The notes under the pieces: generated by a model | What the model was told of the DNA's origin: nothing | Seen by the model: the letters and a program-made list of their open reading frames with translations, nothing else | Databases searched by the model: none | Program-made: the position numbers and the translations under genes | From: JAJDFU01 sp964595955 | GTDB lineage: Bacteria > Bacteroidota > Bacteroidia > Chitinophagales > Saprospiraceae | Direction: 5' to 3' | Assembly (NCBI GenBank): GCA_964595955.1 | Contig: CAZQSF010000051.1 | Coordinates: 1 to 29,174 of the forward strand | Length of the DNA stretch: 29,174 nucleotides | Part shown: in pieces, positions 14,456-23,384 of the stretch | How positions within the stretch are numbered: the first letter of the stretch is position 1 | Layout: every line of letters begins with the position of its first letter

Positions 14456-15922
14456 ATGTCCGTCCACAACACACAAGCGGCCTGGGGTGGCTACCCGTTG
14501 CACGACATTCAGGCCAACATTCTACTGCCCCACGGACGCCAGCACGTGCGGCTCCTTTTCCTTCGCTTTCCCCAGGCAAACATCCGGTTGGAATTCCGAA
14601 AATGGCTCCGCCAATTCCTGGAATCCGAGGACCTGACTTCTGCCGCACGGCAATACGAAGACCGTTTGACGCGCCGCACCTACGACCCTGAGCACGATGG
14701 AAAGTTAGTCCTTAGCCTGCTGTTGAGCCGGCACATTTATGAAGACCTGGGCTTACCCGAGGGGCGCTGGCCGAACGACCCTTTTTTCCGAAGCGGAATG
14801 GGCAGTGGCTTCAGCCAGGAAGCGCTGAGAGACGTTCCCAGCCGCGAATGGGAGCCGGACCTGGCCAAGGACTACCACGTCCTGCTTATCCTGGCGGACG
14901 ACCAGCCGGCTCGCCTGGCCCTTCGTTGCGAAGCGATTGAAACCCTGAGCGCGGAATACACCGACCCCAGATCCAGGCACTGGGAGACGGGCTACAAACT
15001 GATGCACAACGGGCGGGAGGTCGAACACTTCGGCTACCGGGATGGCATTAGCCAGATCCCGTTTTGGGAAGAGGGTCTCAGGCTCCGCACCGAAAACCTG
15101 CCCCTGGCCCTGGCCGCGGAGGGCAACGGGCGATACGGCAGCTATCTGGTGTATCGCAAACTGGAGCAGAAGGTAGCTACCTTCCACGAGGAGATTGCCA
15201 GGATTGCCGGACTGACCGGTCAGCCTGTCGGTAAAATCGGCGCTCAGGTCTTCGGCCGGTATAAGACCGGCCGCCCACTGGTCTTTGACTACGGCCAGGC
15301 CTGGAACGATCAGTACTTTGACTACAGCAATGATCCCCACGGACGCATCTGTCCGTTTCACGCACACATTCGCAAAGCGAACCCCAGAGACCCGCGACAG
15401 TTCTCGCACCGCCATCTCATCATTCGCCGGGGCGTGGCCTACGGAAAGCGCGATCCCAACCTGGCCGACCGGCCGGACGAGGGGGTGGGCTTGCAATTCT
15501 TGTCCTATCAGGCCAGCATCGCCGACCAGTTTGCCTACATCCAGAAAAACTGGCTGAACAATCCGCATTATCCGGAAAACAGAGTCCGGGAAGTCCCGGG
15601 CATCGACCCCCTGGTGGGCCGGCATGCTGCTCCGGCCGGCGAAAGCGATTCACAAAAATGGCCGCGCTCCGATCGAGGCCAATTCGCCCAGCTTTTTTCA
15701 GAGGTGGTGCGATTCAGGGGCGGTGGGTACTACTACGCGCCGTCGATCTCGTTTTTGAGGGAGCAGGCAGGCTTGCTCACCCCCGCCGGCCCGGTTCCAC
15801 AGCAATTTGTTAGCAAGGAAAACCCGGATCCAGCGAAATACGGCAGCAAAAATACCCTGTATGTATCCCTGTACGCTGCCAAAAGCTGGACCAGCCGGCA
15901 GGCTCGCAGGCATTCACCCTGA
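14456..15922 (+). CDS. DyP-type heme peroxidase
   Basis: A 488-residue dye-decolorising-type peroxidase, which uses heme and H2O2 to oxidise organic substrates. The start is the ATG before SVHNTQAAWGG; the frame extends 19 codons upstream into the previous gene. Evidence: a ferredoxin-like N-half beginning LHDIQANILLPHG; the distal GYRDG motif (193-197, Asp196); CPFHAHIRKANPRD with axial His304; RRGVAYG (324-330) giving the distal Arg; and GLQFLSYQASIADQF-YIQ (345-363). The large size and long inserts fit the long C/D-type rather than the short A/B-type. No signal peptide or Tat motif, so cytoplasmic as seen. It follows the 127-residue gene by 10 bases and precedes the sensor kinase by 63 bases. 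Confidence 0.92.
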   Translation: MSVHNTQAAWGGYPLHDIQANILLPHGRQHVRLLFLRFPQANIRLEFRKWLRQFLESEDLTSAARQYEDRLTRRTYDPEHDGKLVLSLLLSRHIYEDLGLPEGRWPNDPFFRSGMGSGFSQEALRDVPSREWEPDLAKDYHVLLILADDQPARLALRCEAIETLSAEYTDPRSRHWETGYKLMHNGREVEHFGYRDGISQIPFWEEGLRLRTENLPLALAAEGNGRYGSYLVYRKLEQKVATFHEEIARIAGLTGQPVGKIGAQVFGRYKTGRPLVFDYGQAWNDQYFDYSNDPHGRICPFHAHIRKANPRDPRQFSHRHLIIRRGVAYGKRDPNLADRPDEGVGLQFLSYQASIADQFAYIQKNWLNNPHYPENRVREVPGIDPLVGRHAAPAGESDSQKWPRSDRGQFAQLFSEVVRFRGGGYYYAPSISFLREQAGLLTPAGPVPQQFVSKENPDPAKYGSKNTLYVSLYAAKSWTSRQARRHSP

Positions 15923-15959
15923 AAAATAAGGGGTTCATGGGGCATTCTTTGTAGTTTTA

Positions 15960-15982
15960 GCAGGAGTCATCTGCCTTCCTGC
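15960..15982 (+). promoter_or_regulatory. Hairpin in the leader just before the sensor kinase ATG
   Basis: GCAGGA (15960-15965) and TCCTGC (15977-15982) can pair with an 11-base loop, ending three bases before the ATG at 15986. The 5' arm includes AGGAG, the only Shine-Dalgarno-like sequence nearby, so pairing could limit ribosome access. TAGTTTTA immediately upstream resembles the -7 box (7 of 8), which would make this the very start of a kinase transcript. Confidence 0.35.
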
Positions 15983-15985
15983 GAC

Positions 15986-18900
15986 ATGAGCGTTTTTTCG
16001 ATCCGTACAGCCCCCGGATTTTTTGTGCCATTCCTGCTGACGTGGAGCCTGTGCGCCCAGCCGGAAATCCTGTTCTTCAACCGCCTGTCGGATCGCAGTG
16101 AGCTGGCTTCTCAGAGCAATAACAAATACATTTTCCACGACTCCCACGGCTACGTGTGGATAAGCTCAATGCACGGCCTGACCCGGCTGGCGGGACGCAC
16201 CGTCAGGTTTTACTACCACGAGCCCGATAACCCGAACAGCCTGGCCGACAATAACATACAGAGCCGATTCTGGGAGGATGCCCGGGGGGACATCTGGTTT
16301 TGTACGGCCAAAGCCATCCATCGGTACGACCGGAAAATGGACCATTTTCACCGATACGAGTTGCCGCCTGTCGACGGACAGGAAGCCAACAATTACGCCA
16401 TTTTCTATCTCGATTCCATTCGGAATGTCCTATGGGCCGGGTCGATCGGAGGAGACACCTATCTGATGCCCCTGGATGACCCCAACCGGCCCCGTCACCT
16501 GGGCGCTTTTCCACTGGGATACAACACGGAAGTCATAAAGCGGGGCGATACGCTTTCCTTCTTTACCCCGTCGAGCTCGGGTTTGGAAGTACTTTATTTA
16601 AGGGAAGGGCAAAGGCCTGATCAGCGATCGTACCGGCTGAATACGCAGGTGCGCAATTACTCGGGTTCGGCTATGGTGTTGGCGAACGGGGCGCAATGCT
16701 GGATCGGAGGCAAACACGGGCTGTTGGCCCTGGATTTGAGCACCGGGGCCGTTCGGCAAATTGAGGTTCTGAGCGGAATTCGCATATCGGCCCTGTGTTG
16801 GATCCTGAAAAAGGGGAAAAAGCACTTGCTGGTCGCCACCCGGGATCGCGGCATGTTTATCGTGGACCCGGATCAGCCGGACCTGGATCGGCCTGTATTT
16901 TCGGACCTGAACGGCCAGGTCAACCCCTTCCGGCCGGTGGTGAGCCACCTGTACATGGGCCCGGATAGTACGGTCTGGTTTTCGGCCCATGGCCAGGGCG
17001 TGTACTTTGCCAACCTCAGAAAGCGCAAATTCCCATCCTTCTTCCAGGATCAAAATGAATACTCTTCCCTCGAACGGAATGTACGGGCCCTGGCCCAGGA
17101 TCCCAATGGGCGGCTGTGGGTGCGCACCCAATCGGATATTCAGATTCTCGACGAGCGGGGCCGCCTTCTGGATGCCCCGGTACAACCGCCGGCCAGCAAC
17201 TCGCCCTACGCCGATGAACAGATGCTCGATATGCATTGCGACCGGGAAGGACGCATCTGGCTTACCTCCCTGGACGGCCTGCACGTGTGGGAGCCCGGCG
17301 CGAGCCGGTTCGAGTTGGTAAAACCCAAAGGGCAGGCCTCCCGGGCCGGAATGTTCTTCTGCCTGGAGCGGCCGGACGGGCGGCTGATGGTCAGCTCGAC
17401 CCATCGAGACCATCGGACCCTTTTTCAGGTGGTGAAAGACCAAGGTCGCTTTTCCTTGGTACCGGTGCTGGAGGAAGGTCTATCCTTTATCAGTCCGCTC
17501 ACCCTTTTCACCCTGAGCCCGGACGACCAGCTCATCGCCAACGAGGATGGCCGGGGTCTTCATGTTTTCAAAGAAGGCCCCGATGGCCTGTACCACCCGG
17601 ATACCCTGCTCCCCTTGTCCCCTACGGTATCCGGTTTTCAGGTCGTACCCGATTCCGGATGGATCTGGCTGGCTACGTTCAACGGCTTGTACAAACTTCA
17701 GAGAACAGGGGGAAGCTGGCAGCTGGAAAAAGAACCCTCTTTTCCCGGCGGATACGCCTTGACGGGCATACTTCGGGATGCGGCCGGGCATCTGTGGCTG
17801 GGAACGCAGAACGGCCTGGTGAAGTACAATCCGGCCAATCACGACCACATGACCTATTCGCTTTCTCAGGGCCTTCAGGCGCTGGAGTTCAATATTTCGG
17901 CCTGCCTGCGCACCCGGGATGGCCGGCTGGCCTTTGGCGGACCCAACGGGCTGAACCTGTTTCGTCCGGAAGCCATCCGGCCGATCGCGGATGATGCACG
18001 CCCCGTGATCACCCAGGTGCTCATCGAAGATAAGGAGCCGGAAAACCTTTTCTGCCAATCGGATTCCACGCGCAACGTAACCCGCATTCGAAAGCTAAAG
18101 ATGCCCTTCAGCCAGAATACGCTGTCCTTTTACTTTGCCGCCCTGGAGTACAGCGACCCCCAAGCCAATACCTACTTCTACCAGATGGAAAACCTGGATG
18201 AAAATATCATTCAGAGCGGCACCCGGAATTACGCGCGCTATGCCGATATGCCGGCCGGCGATTACACCTTTGTGGTGTATGCCAACAACTCGGACGGGCT
18301 GTTGTCCGATCAGCAGGCCCGGATGGAGATCACCATTCTCCCGCCTTTTTACGACACCTGGTGGTTCAAACTGTTGGTAGGCCTGATCGTTCTTTCGGGC
18401 ATCTTCGGTTTTTTCCAGTTCCGGCTGGCTCAGGCCCGGCAAAAGGCCGAGCGAGAGCGCAATGTGGCCGAGATCGAAACTGCCGTTCTTCGGCTGCAAA
18501 TGAACCCTCATTTTATTTTCAACACGATGAACTCCATCGGCAACTACGTCTTGCAGAACCAATCGGCCGATGCCCACGATTACCTCGGGCGATTCAGCAA
18601 ACTCATGCGCCTCATTCTCGATTACGCCAAAAAGCCCATGATCGAAGTATCTGAGGACGTAGCCCTGCTCGACCAGTACCTCTACCTCGAGCAGATGCGC
18701 CTGAAAGGCAAACTGGACTACCACATCGACATCGACCCCCAACTCGATCCGGACGAGGTGCTCATTCCCACCATGATCTTGCAGCCTTTCGTGGAGAATG
18801 CCATATGGCACGGCATAGCGCCCAAGCCCGATGGCGGACGGATCGATATCCGAATCCGGCAGGAGGGCGAACAGCTTGTGGCCACCGTAGAAGACAATGG

Positions 18901-19099
18901 CATCGGCCGGAAAGCCCGGGCCGAGCAACAAAAAGGAAAGACCCAGCGAACCTCCAGGGCCATCGGCATTACCGAGCGCAGGCTGGACCTGCTGGAAAAT
19001 CAGTATCAAAGGCCGACAAAGCTCGAATTTGAGGACCTGCAAACGCCCGACGGCCAGGCGGCCGGCACGCGCGTTCGGCTCGTGCTTCCCCTCGTATAG
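15986..19099 (+). CDS. Sensor histidine kinase with periplasmic beta-propeller and Y_Y_Y domain (LytS-like)
   Basis: A 1037-residue inner-membrane sensor. Layout: signal peptide (residues about 8-25, ending LCAQ); a long periplasmic propeller with Reg_prop-type blades such as HDSHGYVWISSMHGLTRL, ARGDIWFCT, PNGRLWVRTQ and AGHLWLGTQNGLVKYNP; a Y_Y_Y domain (about 710-790, LSFYFAALEYS, Tyr-rich, to ILPPFYDTWW); one transmembrane helix (about 793-815); a short coiled segment; the His_kinase box LQMNPHFIFNTMNSI with His842; and an HATPase domain with VENAIWHGI and DNGIG. It lacks a receiver and DNA-binding domain, so it is not a hybrid regulator. The natural partner is a LytTR regulator such as the one at 13182. 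The signal sensed is not predictable; carbohydrate sensing is known for Y_Y_Y hybrids but not shown here. Confidence 0.95.
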   Translation: MSVFSIRTAPGFFVPFLLTWSLCAQPEILFFNRLSDRSELASQSNNKYIFHDSHGYVWISSMHGLTRLAGRTVRFYYHEPDNPNSLADNNIQSRFWEDARGDIWFCTAKAIHRYDRKMDHFHRYELPPVDGQEANNYAIFYLDSIRNVLWAGSIGGDTYLMPLDDPNRPRHLGAFPLGYNTEVIKRGDTLSFFTPSSSGLEVLYLREGQRPDQRSYRLNTQVRNYSGSAMVLANGAQCWIGGKHGLLALDLSTGAVRQIEVLSGIRISALCWILKKGKKHLLVATRDRGMFIVDPDQPDLDRPVFSDLNGQVNPFRPVVSHLYMGPDSTVWFSAHGQGVYFANLRKRKFPSFFQDQNEYSSLERNVRALAQDPNGRLWVRTQSDIQILDERGRLLDAPVQPPASNSPYADEQMLDMHCDREGRIWLTSLDGLHVWEPGASRFELVKPKGQASRAGMFFCLERPDGRLMVSSTHRDHRTLFQVVKDQGRFSLVPVLEEGLSFISPLTLFTLSPDDQLIANEDGRGLHVFKEGPDGLYHPDTLLPLSPTVSGFQVVPDSGWIWLATFNGLYKLQRTGGSWQLEKEPSFPGGYALTGILRDAAGHLWLGTQNGLVKYNPANHDHMTYSLSQGLQALEFNISACLRTRDGRLAFGGPNGLNLFRPEAIRPIADDARPVITQVLIEDKEPENLFCQSDSTRNVTRIRKLKMPFSQNTLSFYFAALEYSDPQANTYFYQMENLDENIIQSGTRNYARYADMPAGDYTFVVYANNSDGLLSDQQARMEITILPPFYDTWWFKLLVGLIVLSGIFGFFQFRLAQARQKAERERNVAEIETAVLRLQMNPHFIFNTMNSIGNYVLQNQSADAHDYLGRFSKLMRLILDYAKKPMIEVSEDVALLDQYLYLEQMRLKGKLDYHIDIDPQLDPDEVLIPTMILQPFVENAIWHGIAPKPDGGRIDIRIRQEGEQLVATVEDNGIGRKARAEQQKGKTQRTSRAIGITERRLDLLENQYQRPTKLEFEDLQTPDGQAAGTRVRLVLPLV

Positions 19100-19374
19100 C
19101 CCCAAGACTGCCGACTGTTTTCCTTTCCTTCAACCAGCCTTTTCCTTCGTACAACAGATAGCCGGCTTCATTCAGAGCAGGTGGACTGCCTGGCCCCCAG
19201 CACCTATCTTGGTCATTGTAGCGAGGGCATGCAAAAAGAACTCACCTCAAAAAAACCCAATGTAACCCGGATGGCTTTCGCTCTCTCTGCTAGTATGTGC
19301 GGAACGGCTTTGCCTCACAAGCCAGGCCAGTTCTCCATTGCTTGTAGATTTCTTCTTACAGACCATCACTCGGT

Positions 19375-19734
19375 ATGAATAGCAGTATGTTTAATTGGCA
19401 GTTGGCGCTCCTGGCGTCAACTGTTTTATTGGTTTCCATCTGTGGGCAGGGGCAGAACCGGTGGCAATGCACCCTCCGGGGAACTTTGCAGGACGAGTGG
19501 GGCAATCCCGTACCCCACGCTATGGTCACCGTGGAAAGTACAGAACAACAAAGTGTGGAGTTGGGCACCCGCACCGATGAAGAAGGGCGCTTCGAATTAT
19601 CGCTGCCCCGGGGCTCCTACCGGTTTTTAATTCGGGTGGAGGCGAAGCGTTTTCTTTTCCCTTTCGAACTCAAAGACTTCAAGAAGGACACGACCTTCAC
19701 CTGGGTAATATCTCCGGCAAGCGGGCTGTATTGA
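19375..19734 (+). CDS. Small secreted carboxypeptidase-regulatory-like domain protein
   Basis: A 119-residue protein with a hydrophobic leader (residues about 6-23, WQLALLASTVLLVSICG) and a single Ig-like prealbumin fold typical of CarboxypepD_reg-like modules. The pattern is GTLQDEWGNPVPHAMVTVEST (residues about 36-56), then TRTDEEGRFELSLPRGSYRFLIRV and a final strand pair. Such domains usually sit at the front of TonB receptors or in cell-surface proteins; here it is alone, which is less common. Met5 (19387) is an alternative start. It follows the sensor kinase after 275 bases in which I see no gene. No signal for type IX secretion is present. Role unknown. Confidence 0.78.
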   Translation: MNSSMFNWQLALLASTVLLVSICGQGQNRWQCTLRGTLQDEWGNPVPHAMVTVESTEQQSVELGTRTDEEGRFELSLPRGSYRFLIRVEAKRFLFPFELKDFKKDTTFTWVISPASGLY

Positions 19735-19764
19735 CGTGAGTTTTGGGTTTGAGCCATACTGAGG

Positions 19765-19790
19765 ACGAAAGGGTTTGGGAATCCTTTCGT
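19765..19790 (+). terminator. Hairpin downstream of the small secreted protein gene
   Basis: ACGAAAGG (19765-19772) pairs perfectly with CCTTTCGT (19783-19790) over a 10-base loop, 31 bases past the stop codon. No T-run follows, so it may be a 3'-end stabiliser or a weak terminator. Confidence 0.4.
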
Positions 19791-20034
19791 GCCCTGTCCT
19801 GAGATGCGTAGGATCGTCATGGATCAGCATTTCCCATTGCGCAGTTTTTGGGGTAGTGAAAACGCCCAAACCACTTCGCAACGGGAATAGTCGCTGAATT
19901 GCTGCATGCCAAAACCTCAGGTCGTAGAAGGTAGAGGGATATGCTGACCTCCTTTTACCCGCTACCTGCTACCGGGAGGTTGTGTTAGAGCCTGTTTGGC
20001 ATTCTGACCGCAGAGGGCGAACCCCAACTGGCCC
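19791..20034. other. Intergenic region between convergent genes
   Basis: This is the rest of a 300-bp gap between the small secreted protein gene and the end of the leftward YifB gene. No gene, RNA or clear repeat is recognised apart from the hairpin listed separately. Confidence 0.4.
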
Positions 20035-21591
20035 TTAGCCTGCCCACCCCTCCCGGTCCAGGCTGCGGAAATGAATGGCTTCGGCCAGGTGTTCGATCTT
20101 GATGTCCTCACTTCCGGCCAGGTCGGCTGCCGTCCGAGCCACCTTGAGGATGCGATCGTAGGCACGGGCCGACAGCTGCAGTTTCTCCATGGCCTTTTTC
20201 ACCAGTGTGATGCCGGCCTGGCTGACGGCACAAACTTCGCGCACCATGCGACTCGGCATTTGCGCGTTGGCAAACAGGCCGTCTTGCGATTCGAAGCGCT
20301 CGAGTTGCCGTTGGCGGGCTCGGACTACCCGTTCGGCTATGTCCTTGCTGGTCTCCCGGGCCGGCTCCATGCTCGAAAGCTCGTCGTAAGAAACCGGCGT
20401 CACTTCTACGTGCAGGTCGATGCGGTCGAGGAGCGGACCGGAAATCTTGTTGAGGTACCGCTTCACGACGCCGGGACCGCACATGCACTCCTTTTCCGGA
20501 TGGTTGTAATAGCCGCAGGGGCAGGGGTTCATGCTGGCTACCAGCATAAAACTAGCGGGGTAATCCACGGAGATCTTAGCCCGGGAGATGGTCACCCGGC
20601 GCTCTTCCATGGGCTGGCGCAGCACTTCGAGCACAGTGCGCTTGAATTCCGGGAGTTCGTCCAGGAACAGCACGCCATTGTGGGCCAGGGAAATTTCGCC
20701 CGGCATGGGATTGGAGCCGCCGCCCACGAGGGCCACGTCGCTGATGGTGTGATGAGGCGACCGGAACGGACGAGCCGCAATCAGCGAGGCGTTGGCGGGC
20801 AGCAAGCCGGCTACCGAATGGATCTTCGTGGTTTCCAGGGCTTCGCGCAGATTCAGGGGCGGGAGAATACTGGGCAGTCGCCTGGCCAACATGGTCTTGC
20901 CTGCACCCGGCGGCCCGATGAGAATGAGGTTGTGCCCGCCGGCAGCAGCCAGTTCCAGGGCCCGCTTGATGTTTTCCTGCCCCTTTACATCCGAAAAGTC
21001 GACCGGGTACCGGTTTTGCTGGTCGAAGAACTCCTCTCGCGTGTCGACAACCATCGGCTCGACCGGCCTTTCGCCTTGTACCAGCTGCACGGCTTCGGTC
21101 AAGTGTTCTACGCCGTAAACGGGCAAGTCATTTACGATGGCGGCTTCGCGAGCGTTTTCCCTGGGCAGAATGAACCCTTTGAACTTTTCCTTCCGGGCCT
21201 GGATCGCTATGGGAAGCGCACCCCGGATGGGGCGTAGCTTGCCGTCGAGCGCCAGCTCGCCCATGATCATGAAGTCGGGCAGCCGCCCGGGCTCGATCTG
21301 CTCGGATGCAGCCAGGTAGGCAAGGGCGATGGGCAGATCGTAAGCCGAACCCTCCTTGCGCAGATCGGCCGGCGCCAGATTGACCGTCGCCTTTTTGCGA
21401 AGCATCCGGAAGCCGATGTTCTTCAGCGCGGCATCGATGCGCTGAAACCCCTCTTTAACGGCACTGTCGGGCAGGCCTACCAGGTGGTAGAAATTCTTAT
21501 TGATCGTGACGTTTCCGCCGACGTGGACCTCTACGGTAATAGTCCGGGCATCCACGCCGTGCACCGCACTGGCGAAGGTTTTTACAAACAT
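20035..21591 (-). CDS. YifB family Mg-chelatase-like AAA ATPase (ComM type)
   Basis: A 518-residue cytoplasmic protein. Residues about 1-175 form the Lon-protease-like ChlI domain (YDLPIALAYLAAS, MIMGELALDGKLRPIRGALP). The AAA+ module follows, with Walker A GPPGAGKT (226-233), Walker B VLFLDELPEF (307-316) and sensor residues after FMLVASMNPCPCG. A cysteine cluster (357, 359, 369, 371; CPCG...CMCGP) could bind a metal, as in many YifB proteins. The C-terminal helical domain ends SLDREGWAG. ComM in naturally competent bacteria is a helicase that promotes branch migration during transformation; whether this organism is competent is unknown. It is 74 bases downstream of proS on the same strand and could be co-transcribed with it. 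Confidence 0.94.
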   Translation of the reverse strand: MFVKTFASAVHGVDARTITVEVHVGGNVTINKNFYHLVGLPDSAVKEGFQRIDAALKNIGFRMLRKKATVNLAPADLRKEGSAYDLPIALAYLAASEQIEPGRLPDFMIMGELALDGKLRPIRGALPIAIQARKEKFKGFILPRENAREAAIVNDLPVYGVEHLTEAVQLVQGERPVEPMVVDTREEFFDQQNRYPVDFSDVKGQENIKRALELAAAGGHNLILIGPPGAGKTMLARRLPSILPPLNLREALETTKIHSVAGLLPANASLIAARPFRSPHHTISDVALVGGGSNPMPGEISLAHNGVLFLDELPEFKRTVLEVLRQPMEERRVTISRAKISVDYPASFMLVASMNPCPCGYYNHPEKECMCGPGVVKRYLNKISGPLLDRIDLHVEVTPVSYDELSSMEPARETSKDIAERVVRARQRQLERFESQDGLFANAQMPSRMVREVCAVSQAGITLVKKAMEKLQLSARAYDRILKVARTAADLAGSEDIKIEHLAEAIHFRSLDREGWAG

Positions 21592-21665
21592 AGCCCCGGC
21601 TTGTTCTCAAATGTGTTTTTACGCATGGAAAGGTCAACACCCCCAGTCGCCTATTTGCTCACAGG

Positions 21666-23135
21666 TCAGTAGGCTTTGGCAAAGAGCACCCGCCGGGCGG
21701 AGGGCTTTCCGCTTAGCATATCTTCGCCGGGCTCCGCTTCTCCATCCTGCGGAATGCAGCGGATAGTGGCTTTGGTCAGTTCCTTGATGCGCCGTTCCGT
21801 CTCGGCCGTGCCGTCCCAGTGCGCGCTGATGAAACCGGGGATATCTTGCTCGATCGCTTCTTTGAATGCTTCAAAGGAGTCGATCCGGGTGGTGTGCTCT
21901 TCCCGAAAACTGAGTGCCCGCCGGTAAAGCTTGTCCTGTATATCGCCCAGAAGCTGCTCGACGAATCCGGCCAGCCCGTCCAGGGGTTGAAAGGTTTTTT
22001 CCTTGGTGTCGCGCCGGGCCACTTCGACCTGCCCTTTTTCCAGGTCGCGCTTGCCGATACCCAGCCGGATGGGCACCCCCCGCATCTCGTGCTCGGCGAA
22101 CTTGAAGCCGGGCCGCTTTTTATCATCGCGGTCGTATTCCACCGTGATGCCTTTGGCTTCGAGTTCGGCCATGATCTTGGCCGCGACCTCGCCGATCTCT
22201 GGCGCGGGCTTGGGAATGGGTACGATCACCACCTGGGTGGGGGCCAGCTTAGGCGGCAGAACGAGCCCATCGTCATCGGAATGCGTCATGATGAGGCCAC
22301 CTACCAGGCGAGTGCTCACCCCCCAGCTCGTGGCCCAGACGTATTCTTCCTGATTGTGTTCGTTGAGGTAGCGCACGTCGAAGGCCTTGGCGAAGTTCTG
22401 ACCCAAAAAGTGAGAAGTTCCGGCCTGAAGGGCCTTGCCGTCCTGCATAAGGGCCTCAATGGTGTAGGTCTCCAGGGCGCCGGCAAAACGTTCCTCCGGG
22501 GTTTTTACCCCTTTGATGACCGGCATGGCCATCCATTCTTCGGCAAAATCGGCATATACCTGCTGCATGCGTTCGGCCTCTTCGATAGCCTCTTCCCGCG
22601 TAGCATGGGCTGTATGTCCCTCCTGCCACAGGAATTCGGCCGTGCGCAAAAAGAGGCGCGTGCGCAACTCCCAGCGCACCACATTGGCCCATTGGTTGAT
22701 GAGCAGCGGAAGATCGCGGTAGGAATTGATCCAGTCGCGATAAGTGTTCCAGATAATCGTCTCCGAAGTGGGCCGCACGATGAGTTCCTCCTCCAGCCTG
22801 GCCTCCGGATCGACGACAACACCTCCGCCCTTCGGATCGTTCATCAGGCGATGATGGGTGATCACGGCACATTCTTTAGCAAAACCTTCGACATGCTCCG
22901 CCTCCCGGCTGAGAAAGGATTTGGGGATGAACAGCGGAAAATAGGCATTCACATGCCCCGTTTCCTTGAACATGGCATCCAACTGATCTCGCATGCGCTC
23001 CCAAATGGCAAACCCATACGGCTTGATAACCATACAACCCCGCACCGCCGAGTTGTCAGCCAGGCCGGCCTTTTTCACGATATCAATGTACCACTGGGAG
23101 TAATCTTCCGAACGAGCGGTTATTTCCTTTGCCAT
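21666..23135 (-). CDS. proS: Proline--tRNA ligase, archaeal/eukaryal type
   Basis: A 489-residue class II aminoacyl-tRNA synthetase that charges tRNA-Pro. It is the short form without the INS editing domain. Class II motifs are seen: RGCMVIKPYGFAIWE near residue 32, the motif 2 segment RTRLFLRTAEFLWQEGHTAH, PTSETIIW, and motif 3 in WGVSTRLVGGLIMTHSDDDGLVLPP. The anticodon-binding domain starts at about 300. The chain ends in Ala-Tyr, as expected for this type, whose terminal Tyr points into the active site. The C-terminal zinc-binding cysteines of archaeal enzymes are largely missing (one Cys in ATIRCIPQD). The start codon is clear. A -7 box on the minus strand lies about 190 bases upstream. 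Confidence 0.96.
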   Translation of the reverse strand: MAKEITARSEDYSQWYIDIVKKAGLADNSAVRGCMVIKPYGFAIWERMRDQLDAMFKETGHVNAYFPLFIPKSFLSREAEHVEGFAKECAVITHHRLMNDPKGGGVVVDPEARLEEELIVRPTSETIIWNTYRDWINSYRDLPLLINQWANVVRWELRTRLFLRTAEFLWQEGHTAHATREEAIEEAERMQQVYADFAEEWMAMPVIKGVKTPEERFAGALETYTIEALMQDGKALQAGTSHFLGQNFAKAFDVRYLNEHNQEEYVWATSWGVSTRLVGGLIMTHSDDDGLVLPPKLAPTQVVIVPIPKPAPEIGEVAAKIMAELEAKGITVEYDRDDKKRPGFKFAEHEMRGVPIRLGIGKRDLEKGQVEVARRDTKEKTFQPLDGLAGFVEQLLGDIQDKLYRRALSFREEHTTRIDSFEAFKEAIEQDIPGFISAHWDGTAETERRIKELTKATIRCIPQDGEAEPGEDMLSGKPSARRVLFAKAY

Positions 23136-23384
23136 GCATTAAGCGTTCATTAACAATTCAAAAGAGGCTGACATACAGGACCTTGCGCACCTCTTTAACA
23201 GCTAAGATCTGCCGAAACTATTTACATCCCAGCCGTGTTAACAACAATGAAAGTGTTACTACTAAAACCTTAACACGTCAGACAAGCGGCTTTAATGCCC
23301 CTTTAACAGCCGGAATAGGCACAAAAGTAGTAATTTCAGTGTTGAAGAAATTGAACGCTTTTGATCGAAAAACATACACGAACA
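23136..23384. promoter_or_regulatory. Divergent proS / Ser-rich gene control region with repeated TTAAC
   Basis: No gene. Five TTAAC motifs on the plus strand start at 23150, 23195, 23238, 23270 and 23303, at intervals of 45, 43, 32 and 33 bases. Two of them lie within an exact CTTTAACAGC (23193-23202, 23301-23310). The spacing is near three or four helical turns. This may be a binding array or chance in an AT-rich stretch. Confidence 0.35.
23322..23329 (-). promoter_or_regulatory. Bacteroidota -7 box upstream of proS
   Basis: Read on the minus strand, TACTTTTG matches the TAnnTTTG consensus exactly. A good TTG at -33 is not seen 19-21 bases upstream. Use of this site would give proS a leader of about 180 bases. 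Confidence 0.5.

Noticed and set aside
21819..23153. 444-codon plus-strand frame opposite proS
   Set aside because: An antisense shadow; proS motifs on the minus strand are unambiguous.
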